A stretch of DNA of 39,485 nt from contig JAJYDT010000017.1 in the NCBI GenBank assembly GCA_021777335.1, forward strand, positions 1 through 39,485, written 5' to 3'. Made by a program: the position numbers and the translations under genes. Within the stretch, counting starts at the first letter, position 1; the number at the start of each line of letters is the position of its first letter. The notes under the pieces were generated by a model, which did not search any database, was not told the origin of the DNA, and saw only the letters and a program-made list of their open reading frames with translations. Source of the DNA: Pseudomonadota bacterium (GTDB taxonomy: Bacteria > Pseudomonadota > Gammaproteobacteria > Acidiferrobacterales > Acidiferrobacteraceae). This document shows, piece by piece, positions 1 through 10,861 of this stretch.

Positions 1-46
1 ACCAGAAAGAGGCAATTGGGTTTTCGGACATCCCGTGCTCTTACTG

Positions 47-829
47 TCAGCCTATATGATAGATCAGGTTGAGTGTGGTGAAGGTTGTAGTCTTGGCATA
101 ATGGACCAAGGCGGTCGAAGGGAGGCTCGTATAATGGATCAACTCCTCCGAGAACTTGAGCGCTAAATGATGGACCAGGGTGAAGCTGATACCCGTGTCG
201 GAAGTCATAGAAGTGCCTGTGCGGGCACCGACCACACTAAAAGTCTGGCTAAAACGACTCCCGTGGCGCAGGTGCCACACATATTTCATTACCATATCTG
301 CTACCGGCTCATCATTAGCAGGGTGGCCATTCGGATAGGCATTTTGCCGCGCGCCGCCACCTGCCTCCAGATCCAGGTGCATCGTTGGCGTCTGTACCAC
401 TCGTTGCCCAGCATTGAGCGTCTCCATGACATAGTAATCGTAACCATCAAAAAGGTTATGGTCATAACGGATACTGCCCACAAGAAAGCCGATGGGGGCA
501 TGCCGTAGCGTCCGCTTTGCCTGAAGTTTGGCAACCAGACGATTCACACCGGCCACATTATCGTAGGAAAAATAGTTGTAGCTGAGATTTCCCCCATAGT
601 CCCACAGCCCTATCCTGTCACGCACGCGATCATTTGAATTCATGCTGTTAGTGAGCGCAACACCTGATGTCGAGGACAGGCCAGCTCCAATCTGGGCACG
701 TAGCCCGGGCTTTGATACCGTCTTTGCTGCCTGCGCCACCTGACTTGTCATAACCAGGAATACGGGAAAAACGCAGGCGTTCACGACACGCCAAACAAGG
801 GTTTTCCTATACCGGGGATACTGGGCCAT
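47..829 (-). CDS. DUF481-type (YdiY-like) outer-membrane protein
   Basis: A 260-residue protein with an N-terminal signal peptide (about residues 1-34: charged start, hydrophobic core, AQA-type cleavage site). The mature part alternates aromatic and polar residues as in a small beta-barrel. A segment near residue 120 reads RYDHNLFDGYDYY, followed by a glycine-rich 'LEAGGGARQNAYPNG' stretch, and the last strand ends TTFTTLNLIYHIG. This layout resembles the DUF481/YdiY 'salt-induced outer membrane protein' family, which usually has 220-260 residues. The ATG has no strong Shine-Dalgarno. It is the last minus-strand gene before the left edge and stands apart from its neighbour by over 1 kb. Substrate and role are unknown. 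The family call is from remembered pattern, not a search. Confidence 0.65.
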   Translation of the reverse strand: MAQYPRYRKTLVWRVVNACVFPVFLVMTSQVAQAAKTVSKPGLRAQIGAGLSSTSGVALTNSMNSNDRVRDRIGLWDYGGNLSYNYFSYDNVAGVNRLVAKLQAKRTLRHAPIGFLVGSIRYDHNLFDGYDYYVMETLNAGQRVVQTPTMHLDLEAGGGARQNAYPNGHPANDEPVADMVMKYVWHLRHGSRFSQTFSVVGARTGTSMTSDTGISFTLVHHLALKFSEELIHYTSLPSTALVHYAKTTTFTTLNLIYHIG

Positions 830-1930
830 GTACGGATATCAGCCTTTTTTCTTCACTGCAACCGGTGTGGCCACATGATCTTGAAAAGAGCCTTCTGGTG
901 AATCCGTCGACCATAACGGCAGAAGACCCCCAATGCGCGCGTCTTTATCCGCGTCCTTAGCCACCTCATCTCGCTGTTCATCCTCACGGTTTTGGCCGTG
1001 GGGATAACGCTCCGTCCTGGGTACGCAGTACCACGCCACGCCGCGAGGCCACCAACTGCTGCGCGCAACCAGTCCCGCACATCAACACGGTCTTCTTGCC
1101 AGCATTGCGCCCTTTTTTTCCAGAAGCCGATACGGTAATGAGAGTGAAGCTAAGAAACTCAGACTACATAAGCGCCGAGAATCAGCGCTCCAGGATACAA
1201 CGGTCCCTGAGGACACAAGAGCTGACACAATTCAGGAGAAACGATGCAGTGTTCCAAAAGATAAGCAACGTAGCATCAGCCATATGCCAGTCATAACGAA
1301 GAATACATAGACAAATACATAATCATTGCGGGACCCTGGAGCAGGAAAGGCAAGAGTTTGTCACGTACCAGAGAGTCTCGATATCCGTATCGACTGGGGA
1401 TATTCCCATTAGTTCCCGGAGTCGGTTACGGCGTTTTATCACCCCCAAGGTACAGATCCATGTCCTCGCATGCTGATCCGATTCTGAGCGCCTGTCCTGA
1501 AGTGCTTCTGGCGGATGCTGATCGCATCGGGCTTCGGTCATGGAGACTGCTTGTTGCCCTAACCGATACAGTGTCGGCACCACCACGTAACGAAACGAAC
1601 AACGTGAGATGCGACTGATTGACACGCGGGGCGTGTGTCGAAATCTATCGGCAAACAGGCCCGGGTACTGTTACTCGGCGTCCCATGGACAGGAATGCCA
1701 GGAATTCCTGAAGCACTCAGGCGAGCGGGTCCCGCTCCGGGAGGTTCTGGACTTAAGCGCTTTGGACACAGGTCATGTCTCCGCATGCGTTACGCTCCGA
1801 CGGCCAGGCGGCAGTCCGTGATAAAGAGCATCCATCGTGCAACCGATTTACACCACAGGGGCACAGACGGGAATCACTGCCTGAGGATTCCCACCATATC
1901 CTTAAACGGCGAGGCTTGTCGCGCACCGGA
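830..1930. other. 1.1-kb stretch with no convincing gene
   Basis: Several open frames of 60-127 codons occur on both strands, but none has a recognizable domain, a good ribosome-binding site or a sensible composition. They overlap one another in conflicting frames. The minus-strand frame at 839-1039 is rich in charged residues and could be the tail of a decayed gene, but I cannot assign it. A perfect 12-bp palindrome (CAGGAATTCCTG, 1699-1710) is the only tidy small element seen. No tRNA, transposase or terminator was recognized. Confidence 0.5.
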
Positions 1931-3955
1931 TCAGCGCGGTACGTCAACCAGCATGGGCATGATCACAAGCTGTATCCCTTTGAGATGGAGGCGGCGCTGC
2001 AGCGAAATGGCGGTATGATTATGCAACAGCTTGGTCCAGAGGTTCTCCTCCCGGAAGATCAGCGTACCCGCGAAAAACACCACACCCGGGTACTCCTTCA
2101 GTGTCTCGTCGGCAAGCTTCACGGCCGAGTCCACTGCATCCATTCCAAAGGAGGACCGCCCCGCGGACGGCAAACCGTGGGCTGTGCAGAATCCCACGTA
2201 AGTGGCAAGTTGGCGGTCGGTGTCCTCTATCAGGTTATCCATATTCCGCGCGCCTTTCATGCGGCTATTGTCAACCACGCCGACACTCAGAAATATAAAG
2301 TTCTTAAAATATCCTGGGAACAACCGCTGCACATTGAGCAGCGAGTGAATACCGACACCTTGGTAGTTCGACACGAAAAACGCTGCCGTCGGCTCATTCT
2401 TGTCCATCTTCGGGGCCGGCGGATGCGATGGTGGCTCAGGAATCTGGGTCAGCACCTCATCAAGGTTGGCAAGGCGCCGCTGTATACGACGGTAGTGGCG
2501 CTCTATCACGAAACCGACGATGATCAGGGACACCGTCACGAGCACGGTCACCCATCCGCCCTCGTAAAACTTTTCCTCCAAGGTCACGATCAGGATGCTC
2601 GCGGTCAGGATAAATCCAGGCACGGACACAAGAATGCGCCGGGGCCACTCCGGTTCTGTGCCACGATTGCGCCACCAGTACAACGAAAGCCCCAGCAGGG
2701 TTAGCGTGAACGTCAGAAACACATTGATACTGTACAGAACGACCAGAACGCCGACCTCTCCACGGGCCCCGAGCAACACAGTAAGCGCGCTCAACCCCAT
2801 GACCAGAATTCCATTTCTGGTAACGAGACGATCAGACAGTTGAGCAAAGCGGCGCGGTACCCAGTAATCATTCGCCATATTTGCCAGGACCGCAGGGCCA
2901 CCGAGAAATCCGGTATTGGCCGCAACAATCAGTAGCCCTGCTTCAAGCGCCAGGGTAGTCCAGAGCAGATACCGTCCGACGTTAATCGATCCCCAGTGCC
3001 AGCTTTTCAGGATATCTCCAAAAACCACAGCATTGAGCGTCTCACCAGGGACGATGTGCACGTTCCACAGAAGGTACAAAAGGATGATGCCCCCGGCGAC
3101 GAACGACAGGGACGCAGCCATATAAAACATGGTGAGCTTGCCTGTGCGGACACGAGGTTCCTTGAGCGAACTGATGTTGTTCGAAACGGCCTCAATCCCG
3201 GTATATGTGCCTCCTCCAAGCGAGTAGGCGCGTAGGAAAAGTGCGATCACGAATACAATTCCAGTGCGGTGCGCTAGTATCGTAATGTCGTGTAACTGCA
3301 CTGGAACCGTGGAATGGAAATGGGGAAGTCTCACGGCGATGCCGTAGATGATGAGAAACGCGTGCGTGACCACAAAACCAAGAAAGATCGGCAACAGGAA
3401 CTGGACGGATTCCTTGATACCCCTCAGGTTGAGCACGAGTAATACAAGCAACAGCAGGGCCTCGGCCGGGATCTTGAAAACCTGCCAATGGGGAGAGACC
3501 AGACTGAAAAGTGCATCGACACCGGCAGCGACGGATATGGCGATCGTCAGGATATAGTCGACTACGAGTGCGCTGCCAGACACGAGCCCTGCGCGTCGGC
3601 CAAGCAGCATTGTCGCCACCTTGTACCCACCACCTCCGGTAGGAAGCAGCTCGATAACCTGGTTATAGCCGATGGAAATGATGAAAACCGTCAGCGCCGT
3701 GGCGACCGCGAGCCAGAGCCCAAGCCCCATATAGGGACCGAGGGCCTTGAATGCCTCCTCCGGGCCGTAACATGATGAGGACAACCCGTCTGCGCCGAGG
3801 CCGACCCAGGCGAGAAAGGCGATCAGGGTGATATGCTTGGTAGTTTCCGGGGAAAACGGGTCGCGGGGCGGCCCCATGATCAGCGTTGCACACCGGTGCC
3901 ACCATCCCGACGATTCGCTCCCGCGATCAGAAGATGGGTCGGAAGGTTGCGTCAT
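1931..3955 (-). CDS. APC-superfamily permease, KimA-like
   Basis: A 674-residue inner-membrane transporter. After a hydrophilic N-terminus of about 40 residues, roughly twelve hydrophobic segments run to about residue 480, followed by a soluble C-terminal domain of about 190 residues. The first helix contains GLGADGLSSSCYGPEEAF, and a later stretch reads LPTGGGGYKVA followed by LVDYILTIAISVAAGVDA. These match the pattern of KimA/YdaO-type potassium importers (Ser/Ala-Tyr-Gly-Pro-Glu in helix 1, then a Gly-rich loop and an LVDYxLT motif). The C-terminal soluble domain is also typical of that group. Potassium uptake is therefore the best guess, although an amino-acid substrate cannot be excluded. 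No Shine-Dalgarno is obvious before the ATG. It appears monocistronic. Confidence 0.75.
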   Translation of the reverse strand: MTQPSDPSSDRGSESSGWWHRCATLIMGPPRDPFSPETTKHITLIAFLAWVGLGADGLSSSCYGPEEAFKALGPYMGLGLWLAVATALTVFIISIGYNQVIELLPTGGGGYKVATMLLGRRAGLVSGSALVVDYILTIAISVAAGVDALFSLVSPHWQVFKIPAEALLLLVLLVLNLRGIKESVQFLLPIFLGFVVTHAFLIIYGIAVRLPHFHSTVPVQLHDITILAHRTGIVFVIALFLRAYSLGGGTYTGIEAVSNNISSLKEPRVRTGKLTMFYMAASLSFVAGGIILLYLLWNVHIVPGETLNAVVFGDILKSWHWGSINVGRYLLWTTLALEAGLLIVAANTGFLGGPAVLANMANDYWVPRRFAQLSDRLVTRNGILVMGLSALTVLLGARGEVGVLVVLYSINVFLTFTLTLLGLSLYWWRNRGTEPEWPRRILVSVPGFILTASILIVTLEEKFYEGGWVTVLVTVSLIIVGFVIERHYRRIQRRLANLDEVLTQIPEPPSHPPAPKMDKNEPTAAFFVSNYQGVGIHSLLNVQRLFPGYFKNFIFLSVGVVDNSRMKGARNMDNLIEDTDRQLATYVGFCTAHGLPSAGRSSFGMDAVDSAVKLADETLKEYPGVVFFAGTLIFREENLWTKLLHNHTAISLQRRLHLKGIQLVIMPMLVDVPR

Positions 3956-4377
3956 TTCGCGGGGTGACTACACGGCATTCTGCGGTTCGCTCTTTGGCAA
4001 GCGCCGCATTGTGTCAGGAATTCCACCTATTTTGAACCACTGGGTCCCGAGAATAATGTGCCTCCAGGGAATCATGATGGGCCGCTTACCAGTTCCACTG
4101 CCAAGTTCACCGTCACCTTTGCAAAAACCTGACGTTATCCGTAGACCAGGCACCAGGCCGCAACGGGCTCGCCTTTCCCGAGCGGAACCGACCCGTCTGC
4201 GGTTGTTGTTATAATGGACCCATCTGCTTTTGCTCTTGCAAACACCACGGTGGGGGATACCGCGCATGACAAAACGCGCTGGACCGGGAAACAATCGATA
4301 CAATATGCTGACACATATCGTGCCCGCGATCATTGTGGTGAACATGCCGACGCACCAGATCTCCTGACAGACGACCT
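3956..4377. other. Divergent intergenic region between permease and lipoate ligase
   Basis: About 420 bp separate the divergently transcribed permease and ligase genes. A minus-strand open frame (3968-4345) and overlapping plus-strand frames are present but have no recognizable product and lack a ribosome-binding site, so I leave them out. The stretch should hold promoters for both neighbours. A perfect TATAAT on the plus strand at 4210-4215 is the only promoter element I can point to. Confidence 0.5.
4210..4215 (+). promoter_or_regulatory. Candidate -10 element upstream of lipoate ligase
   Basis: The hexamer TATAAT is a perfect match to the sigma-70 -10 consensus. The bases 17 positions upstream (ACCGAC) do not resemble TTGACA, so the -35 is missing or activator-dependent. 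It lies about 165 nt before the chosen ligase start, which would imply a long leader. Chance occurrence is possible. Confidence 0.25.
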
Positions 4378-5391
4378 GTGCACCTCTTCCTGCCCTCAGA
4401 CACCAGTGGCATGCGCGCGATCACGTATTTTCACGCAATGGCCGAGCTTGGGGTCGAGGGCCTCGTGCTTCTCGAACCGGCGACAGCGTTCGTCAGCCTC
4501 GGATACTTCGATGACCCAGAGGCTGTCGATCGTGATTTCTGCCGGCGCGCCGGGTTGCCCGTCATGCGCCGCTCGCTTGGCGGAGGCACAGTACTGCTTG
4601 GTCCGGGGCAGGTCTTCTATCAGCTCGTGGTCAAGCGGGGCAATGCGCATGTCCGTGGAATGATTAGCGACATATTTCGCCGCCTGTCCGAAGCGCCCAT
4701 TGCTGCTTATGGACGCCTCGGACTTGATGTTCACTACCGACCCATCAACGACCTCGTTACGTCAGACGGCAGAAAAATATCTGGCCAGGGGGCCGGGGAG
4801 ATCAACGGATACTTCTGCTACGCGGGCAACATTCTCTGCAACTTTGATGTCGATGTCATGCACCGTGTGCTGCGCGCGGAAAATGAGCGGCACCGGGTAC
4901 AGATTCTCAATGCGCTACGCGACAATATGAGTTGGCTTTCCCGCGAACTTGAGGAGTGCCCTGACACCAGAACCGTCATCGACGCGCTGCGGACGTCATT
5001 TTCGTCGCTCCTTGCACCTCTCCATGAGCAGACACTCCCTGATGCGGTGGCCGCACTCGCCCACCATCTCGAGAGCGAACTCGTCTCGGAAAACGCGCTC
5101 ACCATTGATCACCCCAGGCCACGGGGCGCCATAAAGATCCGGGAAGGGGTCTATGTGCGGCACGAACGAGGCTGTATTTCTGGCAGGGAGATCGAAGTCT
5201 ATATCGATGTCGCGGAGCACCGGATCGCGGCCATTGCGATCGAGGGTATCGACCTGTCGGACGGGACTGTGCGTGCACTGCAGGACGTGTCATTCACGTT
5301 CGCCGATGTCAGCCGTGCACTCGCGACTGCGCCACTGCCCGGAAATGTGTCTGCGGAAGATCTGGCGCGCCTGATCGTGGGGGGCACCTAG
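4378..5391 (+). CDS. Lipoate-protein ligase, LplA-LplB (AB) type, paralogue of sLpl
   Basis: A 337-residue member of the biotin/lipoate ligase superfamily, which activates lipoate or octanoate with ATP and attaches it to a lysine of an acceptor protein. The N-terminal domain shows RRSLGGGTV (substrate-binding loop) and [15 protein letters not shown], whose Lys is the expected catalytic/adenylate-contacting residue. The C-terminal part (about residues 245-320) resembles the LplB-like accessory domain. It aligns by eye with the sHdr-cluster ligase at 29720-30823 along both domains: 'YRP-ND-DGRKI-G' and the later 'LL-FDV--M--VLR' are shared. The GTG at 4378 has a poor ribosome-binding site, and ATG 4411 is an alternative. 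Its TAG stop overlaps the purL stop. It has no lipoyl-acceptor gene beside it, so the acceptor is unknown. Confidence 0.8.
   Translation: MHLFLPSDTSGMRAITYFHAMAELGVEGLVLLEPATAFVSLGYFDDPEAVDRDFCRRAGLPVMRRSLGGGTVLLGPGQVFYQLVVKRGNAHVRGMISDIFRRLSEAPIAAYGRLGLDVHYRPINDLVTSDGRKISGQGAGEINGYFCYAGNILCNFDVDVMHRVLRAENERHRVQILNALRDNMSWLSRELEECPDTRTVIDALRTSFSSLLAPLHEQTLPDAVAALAHHLESELVSENALTIDHPRPRGAIKIREGVYVRHERGCISGREIEVYIDVAEHRIAAIAIEGIDLSDGTVRALQDVSFTFADVSRALATAPLPGNVSAEDLARLIVGGT
5388..5391. other. Shared CTAG: overlapping stop codons of convergent genes
   Basis: The plus-strand lipoate ligase ends in TAG at 5389-5391. The minus-strand purL ends in TAG reading 5390-5388. Both stops sit inside one palindromic CTAG, so the two convergent genes overlap at their last bases. 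No room exists for a dedicated terminator between them. Confidence 0.9.
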
Positions 5392-8300
5392 CCGAGCGCA
5401 CGACGCGCGTTCTGGAACAGCCTCAGCCATGGCGTCGCCTCCCCCCAGTCGTTGGGGTGCCAGGAACACGAGACCGTCCGCAGCGCGCGCTCGGGATGCG
5501 GCATGAGCGCGGTAAAACGGCCATCCGCAGTCGTTACTCCAGCAATACCGAGCGGCGACCCATTGGGGTTGAACGGATAACGGGTCGTCGGCGTGCCATC
5601 ATGGTCCACAAAACGCAGCGCCACTAAGTGCTCCTTCAGGGCGCGTTCCGCGCCCGACTCGTCGTCAAACTGCGCGCGGCCCTCTCCATGGGATACGGGA
5701 ATCGGAAGCCGAGACCCCGACATGCCAGCAAAGAAGAGTGACGGGCTCGGCGGAATCTCCACAAGGGACAGGCGTGCCTCGTACTGCTCAGATTCGTTGC
5801 GCACAAATTGCGGCCATGACGACGCTCCCGGGATCAGGTCACGCAACCCCGACATCATCTGGCAGCCATTACATACCCCGAGCGCAAGCGTATCCGGACG
5901 CCCTAAAAATCTGCTGAACTGCTCATGTGCCACAGCGTTGAACAGGATCGATTTTGCCCATCCCTGCCCCGCTCCCAGCACATCACCAAACGAAAATCCG
6001 CCGCAGGCTGCGAATACATGGTAATCCTCAAGCGATACACGGCCTTCTATAATGTCCGTCATGGTCACGTCATCGGCCTCGAATCCAGCGGCATCAAACG
6101 CGACCGCCATTTCGACCTGCCCATTGACACCCTGCTCCCTCAGGATTGCGACTCGGGGACGGACACCAGTGGCTACGTGCGGGGCGGGCAGTTCTTTGTC
6201 CGGGGCAAACGAAAGCACGGCTGTTAGTCCCAAGTCAGACTCATCCAGCAGGCCATCGTATTCGGCCTGGGCACAGCGTGGGTTATCGCGTAGCGCTCGT
6301 ATGCGCCAGCTGGTTTCTTCCCACACCCGCTGAAGCGACGACCGGCGTTCCTGAAACAAAATCTTCCCCCGGTGCACCACGGTCACCATACCTGCGTCGT
6401 TCAGTGTGCCGACACGCTTTACATAGGGCATGAGGCCACTTTTGCGGAACGCTCCGAAGATACCATCCCGCCGCGCCTTCGGAATCTGCAGAACGGCTCC
6501 AAGCTCCTCGGAAAAAAGTGCGGCCAGAGGATCACCTCCAAGCTCAGACGTGTCAATCGACACGCCCACGTGAGACGCGAATGACATCTCGCACACGGTC
6601 GCAAGCACGCCCCCATCGGAACGATCATGGTACGCAAGCAGCAGGTCGAGTTCATTCAACACCTGGATTAGGGCAAAAAACAGCTTGAGTGTGCGCGGGT
6701 CGTCGAGATCCGGTGGCTCTCCTCCGGTCTCTCCGTATACCTGAGCGAGAGCGGATCCTCCGAGCCGTTGCCGTCCCCGGCCAAGATCAATGAGAACCAG
6801 CTCTGTCCCTTGAACATCCGGATGCAGTTGCGGTGTTATGGTACGACGGATGTCGACAACCGGAGCAACTGCAGATACCACGAGCGAAAGGGGCGAGACC
6901 ACTTCGTATACACCCCGCTCATCGCTCCACCGGGCCTTCATGGAAAGCGAATCCTTACCCACGGGGATAGAGATCCCGAGCTGCGGACAGAGATCGAGCC
7001 CGATCGCGTGAACCGCCGCATACAGGGCCGCATCCTCTCCTTCGTGACCCGCAGCCACCATCCAGTTCGCGGATAATTTGATGTCCGGCAACTTGCGGAT
7101 CCGTGCCGCCGCAATATTGGTGATTGCTTCTCCGACCGCCATCCGTGCGCTCGCAGGGGCGTCGATAAGCGCGATCGGGGCGCGCTCTCCGAGTGCCGCC
7201 GCTTCTCCTGTTGTTTCGCGGTAGCCGCTTGCCGTGACGGCAACATCCGCTACGGGTACTTGCCATGGCCCTACCATCTGATCCCGCGCAACCAGACCGC
7301 CGACAGTACGGTCTCCAATCGTAATCAGAAACGATTTGCTTGCGACCGCCGGAAGCTCCAGTACACGCGTCGCTGCCTCGTCGATACGTGCACTGCTTAA
7401 AGCGCATTTTTTCAGCCTGCGCTTGGCCGTGGTCACCTCCCTAGGCCTCTTCGACGGTTTGTCAAAGAGCAGGGACAATGGGATATCCACAGGCGTCGAG
7501 CGGTCACGGCCGAGGATCGTGCCCTCGAAGGCGTGATCATGCATCACAAGATGTCCTGAATCGCTGGTGTGACCGATAACGGCCATTGGACAGCGTTCCC
7601 GGGTACACAGAGCCTTAAAAACATCAATCCGTGCATGGTCGACCCCCAGGACATACCGCTCCTGCGCCTCATTGCACCACAGCTCGAGCGGCGTCATTCC
7701 CGGCTGGTCAGCTGGCACGGCACGCAGATCGATCTCGCCTCCGACACCGGCGTCGTGGATCAGTTCGGGGATGGCATTCGAAAGACCTCCGGCTCCCACG
7801 TCGTGGATCGCGCGGATAGGATTGCTGTCGCCAAGCGCGGCGCATCGGTCAATCACCTCCTGGCAGCGCCGCTCCATTTCGGCGTTGTCGCGCTGCACGG
7901 AGGCGTAGTCGAGGGCACGGTCCCCGGCTCCCGATGCGACACTCGATGTTGCGCCCCCGCCCAAACCGATAAGGAGTGCGGGACCTCCGAGCACGACGAG
8001 CGGCGTACCCGGCGGCAAGGGCTGCTTGCCGATCTGCAGTAGATCGATGTTGCCGAAGCCGCCCGCCAACATGATAGGTTTGTGGTAGCCACGGATCTTT
8101 CCGTCTACCTCCTGCTCAAAAGTACGGAAATAACCGGCGAGAACCGGGCGCCCGAACTCATTGTTATAACCCGCCGCGCCAAGTGGTCCCTCAATCATGA
8201 TCTCGAGCGCACTCGCAAGGTGCGCGGGACGGGGTCTCTCGACTTCCCATGAACGAGACGCCCCCGGTAGACACAGGTTGGAAACGGAGAACCCGGTGAT

Positions 8301-9332
8301 GCCGGCCTTCGGCTTAGCCCCTCGTCCGGTTGCACCTTCGTCACGAATCTCGCCGCCCGCACCTGTAGCAGCACCGGGATAAGGCGAGATCGCGGTAGGA
8401 TGGTTGTGAGTTTCCACCTTCATGACAATCGCGGTCTGACGCATGGTGTAACCATACCGCCCGGTTTTCAGGTCTGATGCAAAATGAGCGACTTCGCCAG
8501 CACCTTCGATCACAGCGGCATTGTCGCGGTAGGCAACGAGGGTACCGCGGGGGTGAGCGTCGTGGGTATGCTGGATCATACCAAAGAGCGTATGCCCGGA
8601 CAGCCTTCCGTCGATCACCCATGGCGCATTGAAGATCTTGTGCCGACAGTGCTCTGAATTCGCCTGAGCGAACATCATGAGCTCGACGTCCGTAGGGTTG
8701 TGTCCGGCACACGTGAACGAATCGACAAGGTAGTCGATCTCCTCGTCATCAAGTGCAAGACCTAGGCGTACGTTGACCGCTTCGAGTGCAGCGCGACCAC
8801 CACTGAGATCAATAACGGAAAGACCTGCGGGGCGAGGTGATGCAAACAGGCCCTCGGCAGTCCTGAAATCCGCAAGCACGGTCTCGGTCATGCGATCATG
8901 GATGAGTGGCCAGATCGTCTCCAGATCCAGCGCCGACAGGGGAGCATCGTCCGCAGACGCCCCATACCACACCATGAGCCGTTCAATCCGTGCGGTCTGC
9001 GATAAGCCACAACGCCTGATGATGTCGCTCGCCTTGCTGGACCAAGGCGATACCGTGCCGATTCGAGGCGACACGATGGCAATGCGCTGGGAGAGACCAA
9101 GTGACGCGATCCGGGGCCCGTAATTGAGCAGCTGGTCGAGAATATGCCACGCGGCTTCATCAAGCGGCCGCTCGACCTTAACCACATACCAGTATTCCGC
9201 ATCCAGAGTCGAAAGCGCGGGGACGACGCGTTGCAGACGCAACCTTACGCGCTCGCGCCGGAATGGAGAAAGCGCCGGAAGACCGCGTATCGTGAGAATG
9301 GACGGGTTCGTCCCTGAACCCTGCAATATCAT
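5388..9332 (-). CDS. purL: Phosphoribosylformylglycinamidine synthase
   Basis: The large single-chain FGAM synthase of purine biosynthesis (step 4), converting FGAR, glutamine and ATP to FGAM. At 1314 residues it matches the usual proteobacterial size (about 1290). The N-terminal PurS-like part is followed by two AIRS-type ATP-binding halves (for example '[24 protein letters not shown]') and a C-terminal class-I glutaminase with GVCNGCQ (nucleophile about Cys1154), SHGEGR, and MPHPER (His about 1279, Glu about 1281). The frame is open 198 nt further upstream, but that part overlaps purC in low-complexity Arg/Thr-rich sequence. The ATG at 9332, four bases after the purC stop and starting [14 protein letters not shown] as in known PurL, is the likely start. 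It is the last gene of the dapA-bamC-MBL-purC-purL run. Confidence 0.95.
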   Translation of the reverse strand: MILQGSGTNPSILTIRGLPALSPFRRERVRLRLQRVVPALSTLDAEYWYVVKVERPLDEAAWHILDQLLNYGPRIASLGLSQRIAIVSPRIGTVSPWSSKASDIIRRCGLSQTARIERLMVWYGASADDAPLSALDLETIWPLIHDRMTETVLADFRTAEGLFASPRPAGLSVIDLSGGRAALEAVNVRLGLALDDEEIDYLVDSFTCAGHNPTDVELMMFAQANSEHCRHKIFNAPWVIDGRLSGHTLFGMIQHTHDAHPRGTLVAYRDNAAVIEGAGEVAHFASDLKTGRYGYTMRQTAIVMKVETHNHPTAISPYPGAATGAGGEIRDEGATGRGAKPKAGITGFSVSNLCLPGASRSWEVERPRPAHLASALEIMIEGPLGAAGYNNEFGRPVLAGYFRTFEQEVDGKIRGYHKPIMLAGGFGNIDLLQIGKQPLPPGTPLVVLGGPALLIGLGGGATSSVASGAGDRALDYASVQRDNAEMERRCQEVIDRCAALGDSNPIRAIHDVGAGGLSNAIPELIHDAGVGGEIDLRAVPADQPGMTPLELWCNEAQERYVLGVDHARIDVFKALCTRERCPMAVIGHTSDSGHLVMHDHAFEGTILGRDRSTPVDIPLSLLFDKPSKRPREVTTAKRRLKKCALSSARIDEAATRVLELPAVASKSFLITIGDRTVGGLVARDQMVGPWQVPVADVAVTASGYRETTGEAAALGERAPIALIDAPASARMAVGEAITNIAAARIRKLPDIKLSANWMVAAGHEGEDAALYAAVHAIGLDLCPQLGISIPVGKDSLSMKARWSDERGVYEVVSPLSLVVSAVAPVVDIRRTITPQLHPDVQGTELVLIDLGRGRQRLGGSALAQVYGETGGEPPDLDDPRTLKLFFALIQVLNELDLLLAYHDRSDGGVLATVCEMSFASHVGVSIDTSELGGDPLAALFSEELGAVLQIPKARRDGIFGAFRKSGLMPYVKRVGTLNDAGMVTVVHRGKILFQERRSSLQRVWEETSWRIRALRDNPRCAQAEYDGLLDESDLGLTAVLSFAPDKELPAPHVATGVRPRVAILREQGVNGQVEMAVAFDAAGFEADDVTMTDIIEGRVSLEDYHVFAACGGFSFGDVLGAGQGWAKSILFNAVAHEQFSRFLGRPDTLALGVCNGCQMMSGLRDLIPGASSWPQFVRNESEQYEARLSLVEIPPSPSLFFAGMSGSRLPIPVSHGEGRAQFDDESGAERALKEHLVALRFVDHDGTPTTRYPFNPNGSPLGIAGVTTADGRFTALMPHPERALRTVSCSWHPNDWGEATPWLRLFQNARRALG

Positions 9333-9336
9333 GGTC

Positions 9337-10062
9337 CTAGGCAGAAGAAATCTCCATATCGACCCCGAGGCGCGCCGCCACCTCCTCGTAGGCCTCGACA
9401 ACTCCGCCAAGGCCACGACGAAACCGGTCCTTGTCGAGCTTGCGCCGCGTCTCGCGGTCCCAGAGACGACAACCGTCGGGCGTGAACTCGTCCCCAAGCC
9501 GCAGGTTCCCGTCATAGCGCCCAAATTCAAGCTTGAAATCCACGAGAAGCAGTCCCGCGTCGAGGAAAAGTTTCCCCAGATAAATGTTGACCTTGCGACT
9601 CATATCCTCCATCTGGCGCGCGTCGTCGGCACTGGCCCATCCGAAGGACAGCATGTGATGCAGGTTCACCATGGGGTCATGCAACGCATCATTCTTGAAG
9701 AAGAATTCGAAAATCGGAGGATTCAACTCGCGCCCCTCCTCCACACCCAGACGCTTGCACAGACTCCCAGCAGAGAAATTACGCACGACGCATTCGATCG
9801 GAATCATGTCGAGACGTTTAACGAGCGATTCGTCATTGGAAAGCAACCGCTCGAAATGGGTCGGTATCCCTGCCTTTTCGAGATGCTGCATGATGAAGGC
9901 GTTGAACCGGTTGTTGACTGCCCCCTTGCGAGCAAGACGCTCGATGTGCTCCCCGTCGAAAGCGGACGTATCATCCCTAAAATGCAGGATCAGCTTCTTT
10001 GGGTCATCGGTAATATAGACCGATTTAGCCTTCCCGGAGTACAGCAGTTCTTTGCGCTGCAT
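9337..10062 (-). CDS. purC: SAICAR synthetase
   Basis: Phosphoribosylaminoimidazole-succinocarboxamide synthase joins CAIR and aspartate using ATP. About 241 residues from the chosen ATG fits the family (235-245). The start [16 protein letters not shown], then [28 protein letters not shown], and DFKLEFGR are characteristic. The frame allows an ATG four codons earlier (10074), but an AGGGG sits just before the second ATG, so 10062 is preferred. The gene sits immediately upstream of purL (4-nt gap) and downstream of the MBL hydrolase, so two consecutive purine genes close this operon. Confidence 0.95.
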   Translation of the reverse strand: MQRKELLYSGKAKSVYITDDPKKLILHFRDDTSAFDGEHIERLARKGAVNNRFNAFIMQHLEKAGIPTHFERLLSNDESLVKRLDMIPIECVVRNFSAGSLCKRLGVEEGRELNPPIFEFFFKNDALHDPMVNLHHMLSFGWASADDARQMEDMSRKVNIYLGKLFLDAGLLLVDFKLEFGRYDGNLRLGDEFTPDGCRLWDRETRRKLDKDRFRRGLGGVVEAYEEVAARLGVDMEISSA

Positions 10063-10070
10063 AATGCCCC

Positions 10071-10856
10071 TCATCTTAGCTCACGCCACCCAAGGCCGGT
10101 CTCCTGGTCGGCCACATCGATCCAGCCGGGCGCACACCCGAGCGCGGCACATAACGCCGAGCGTGCCAACTCTGGCCGGTTGTTCTTTTCACTCAGATGC
10201 GCCGCCACCACATGCTGCAGCCTCGCGCCGAGCAACCGTGACAGAAGACCCGCCGACTGCTCATTACTGAGGTGCCCAAGCGGACCACCGATCCTCTGTT
10301 TGAGTGACGCCGGGTAGCGACTTTCCTGCAACAGCAGTGCATCATGGTTGCATTCCAGGATCAGCGCGTCGCAGCCATCCAGACACTGCTTGATATGCAC
10401 GGTTACGGACCCTGCGTCCGTCAGCAACCCAAGCCGCCGAGAGCCGTCGGAAAATACAAATTGAACTGGCTCACATGAATCATGCGGCACAGCATAGGGC
10501 ATCATCTCGATATCACCTATCCCGACAGAGCGACCAGCATCGAGAAAACGCACTTCGACGTGTGCACCACCCCCGTTTCTGACGACCCTCCATGTCCCAC
10601 GCGTGGTCCACAATGGGCATCGGTAGCGGCGCGCGAACGCCGACGCTCCAGAAGCGTGATCCCCATGCTCATGCGTCACCGCCACCGCCGCGATCATTGC
10701 CGGATCCAGTCCAAGCCGTGCGAGTCTGCGCTCGGTCTCCCGCACCGTAAAACCACAATCCACCAGGATGCGAGTAGCCCCGGCTGCGACGATCAGTCCA
10801 TTGCCCTGGCTACCACTGCCCAGCAGTGCAAAACGCAGTGGGGCGCGAGCGGTCAC
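10071..10856 (-). CDS. MBL-fold metallohydrolase, YycJ/VicX-like
   Basis: A 261-residue metallo-beta-lactamase-fold protein. The metal-binding motif THEHGDHA is at residues 61-68, preceded by [13 protein letters not shown] and the strand [16 protein letters not shown], which are typical of the YycJ/VicX/WalJ group of predicted 5'-3' DNA exonucleases. Further metal ligands probably lie in AVPHD and in [10 protein letters not shown]. The start is GTG with AGGA a few bases before it, 5 nt after the bamC stop. Its TGA stop lies 8 bases before the purC ATG (10062). The precise substrate is unknown, and beta-lactamase activity is not implied. Confidence 0.85.
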   Translation of the reverse strand: MTARAPLRFALLGSGSQGNGLIVAAGATRILVDCGFTVRETERRLARLGLDPAMIAAVAVTHEHGDHASGASAFARRYRCPLWTTRGTWRVVRNGGGAHVEVRFLDAGRSVGIGDIEMMPYAVPHDSCEPVQFVFSDGSRRLGLLTDAGSVTVHIKQCLDGCDALILECNHDALLLQESRYPASLKQRIGGPLGHLSNEQSAGLLSRLLGARLQHVVAAHLSEKNNRPELARSALCAALGCAPGWIDVADQETGLGWRELR

Positions 10857-10861
10857 CGGTC

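Noticed and set aside
1775-2704. 309-codon plus-strand frame opposite the APC permease
   Set aside because: Rich in His, Arg and Gln with no recognizable pattern; the minus-strand permease explains the region.
3968-4345. 125-codon minus-strand frame between permease and ligase
   Set aside because: No domain, no ribosome-binding site, competes with equally long frames on the other strand.
9333-9530. Upstream extension of the purL reading frame
   Set aside because: It overlaps purC, is low-complexity Arg/Ser/Thr-rich, and has no PurL similarity; ATG 9332 gives the family length.
9124-10317. 397-codon plus-strand frame opposite purC/purL
   Set aside because: Antisense shadow of two clear purine genes; no domain and no ribosome-binding site.
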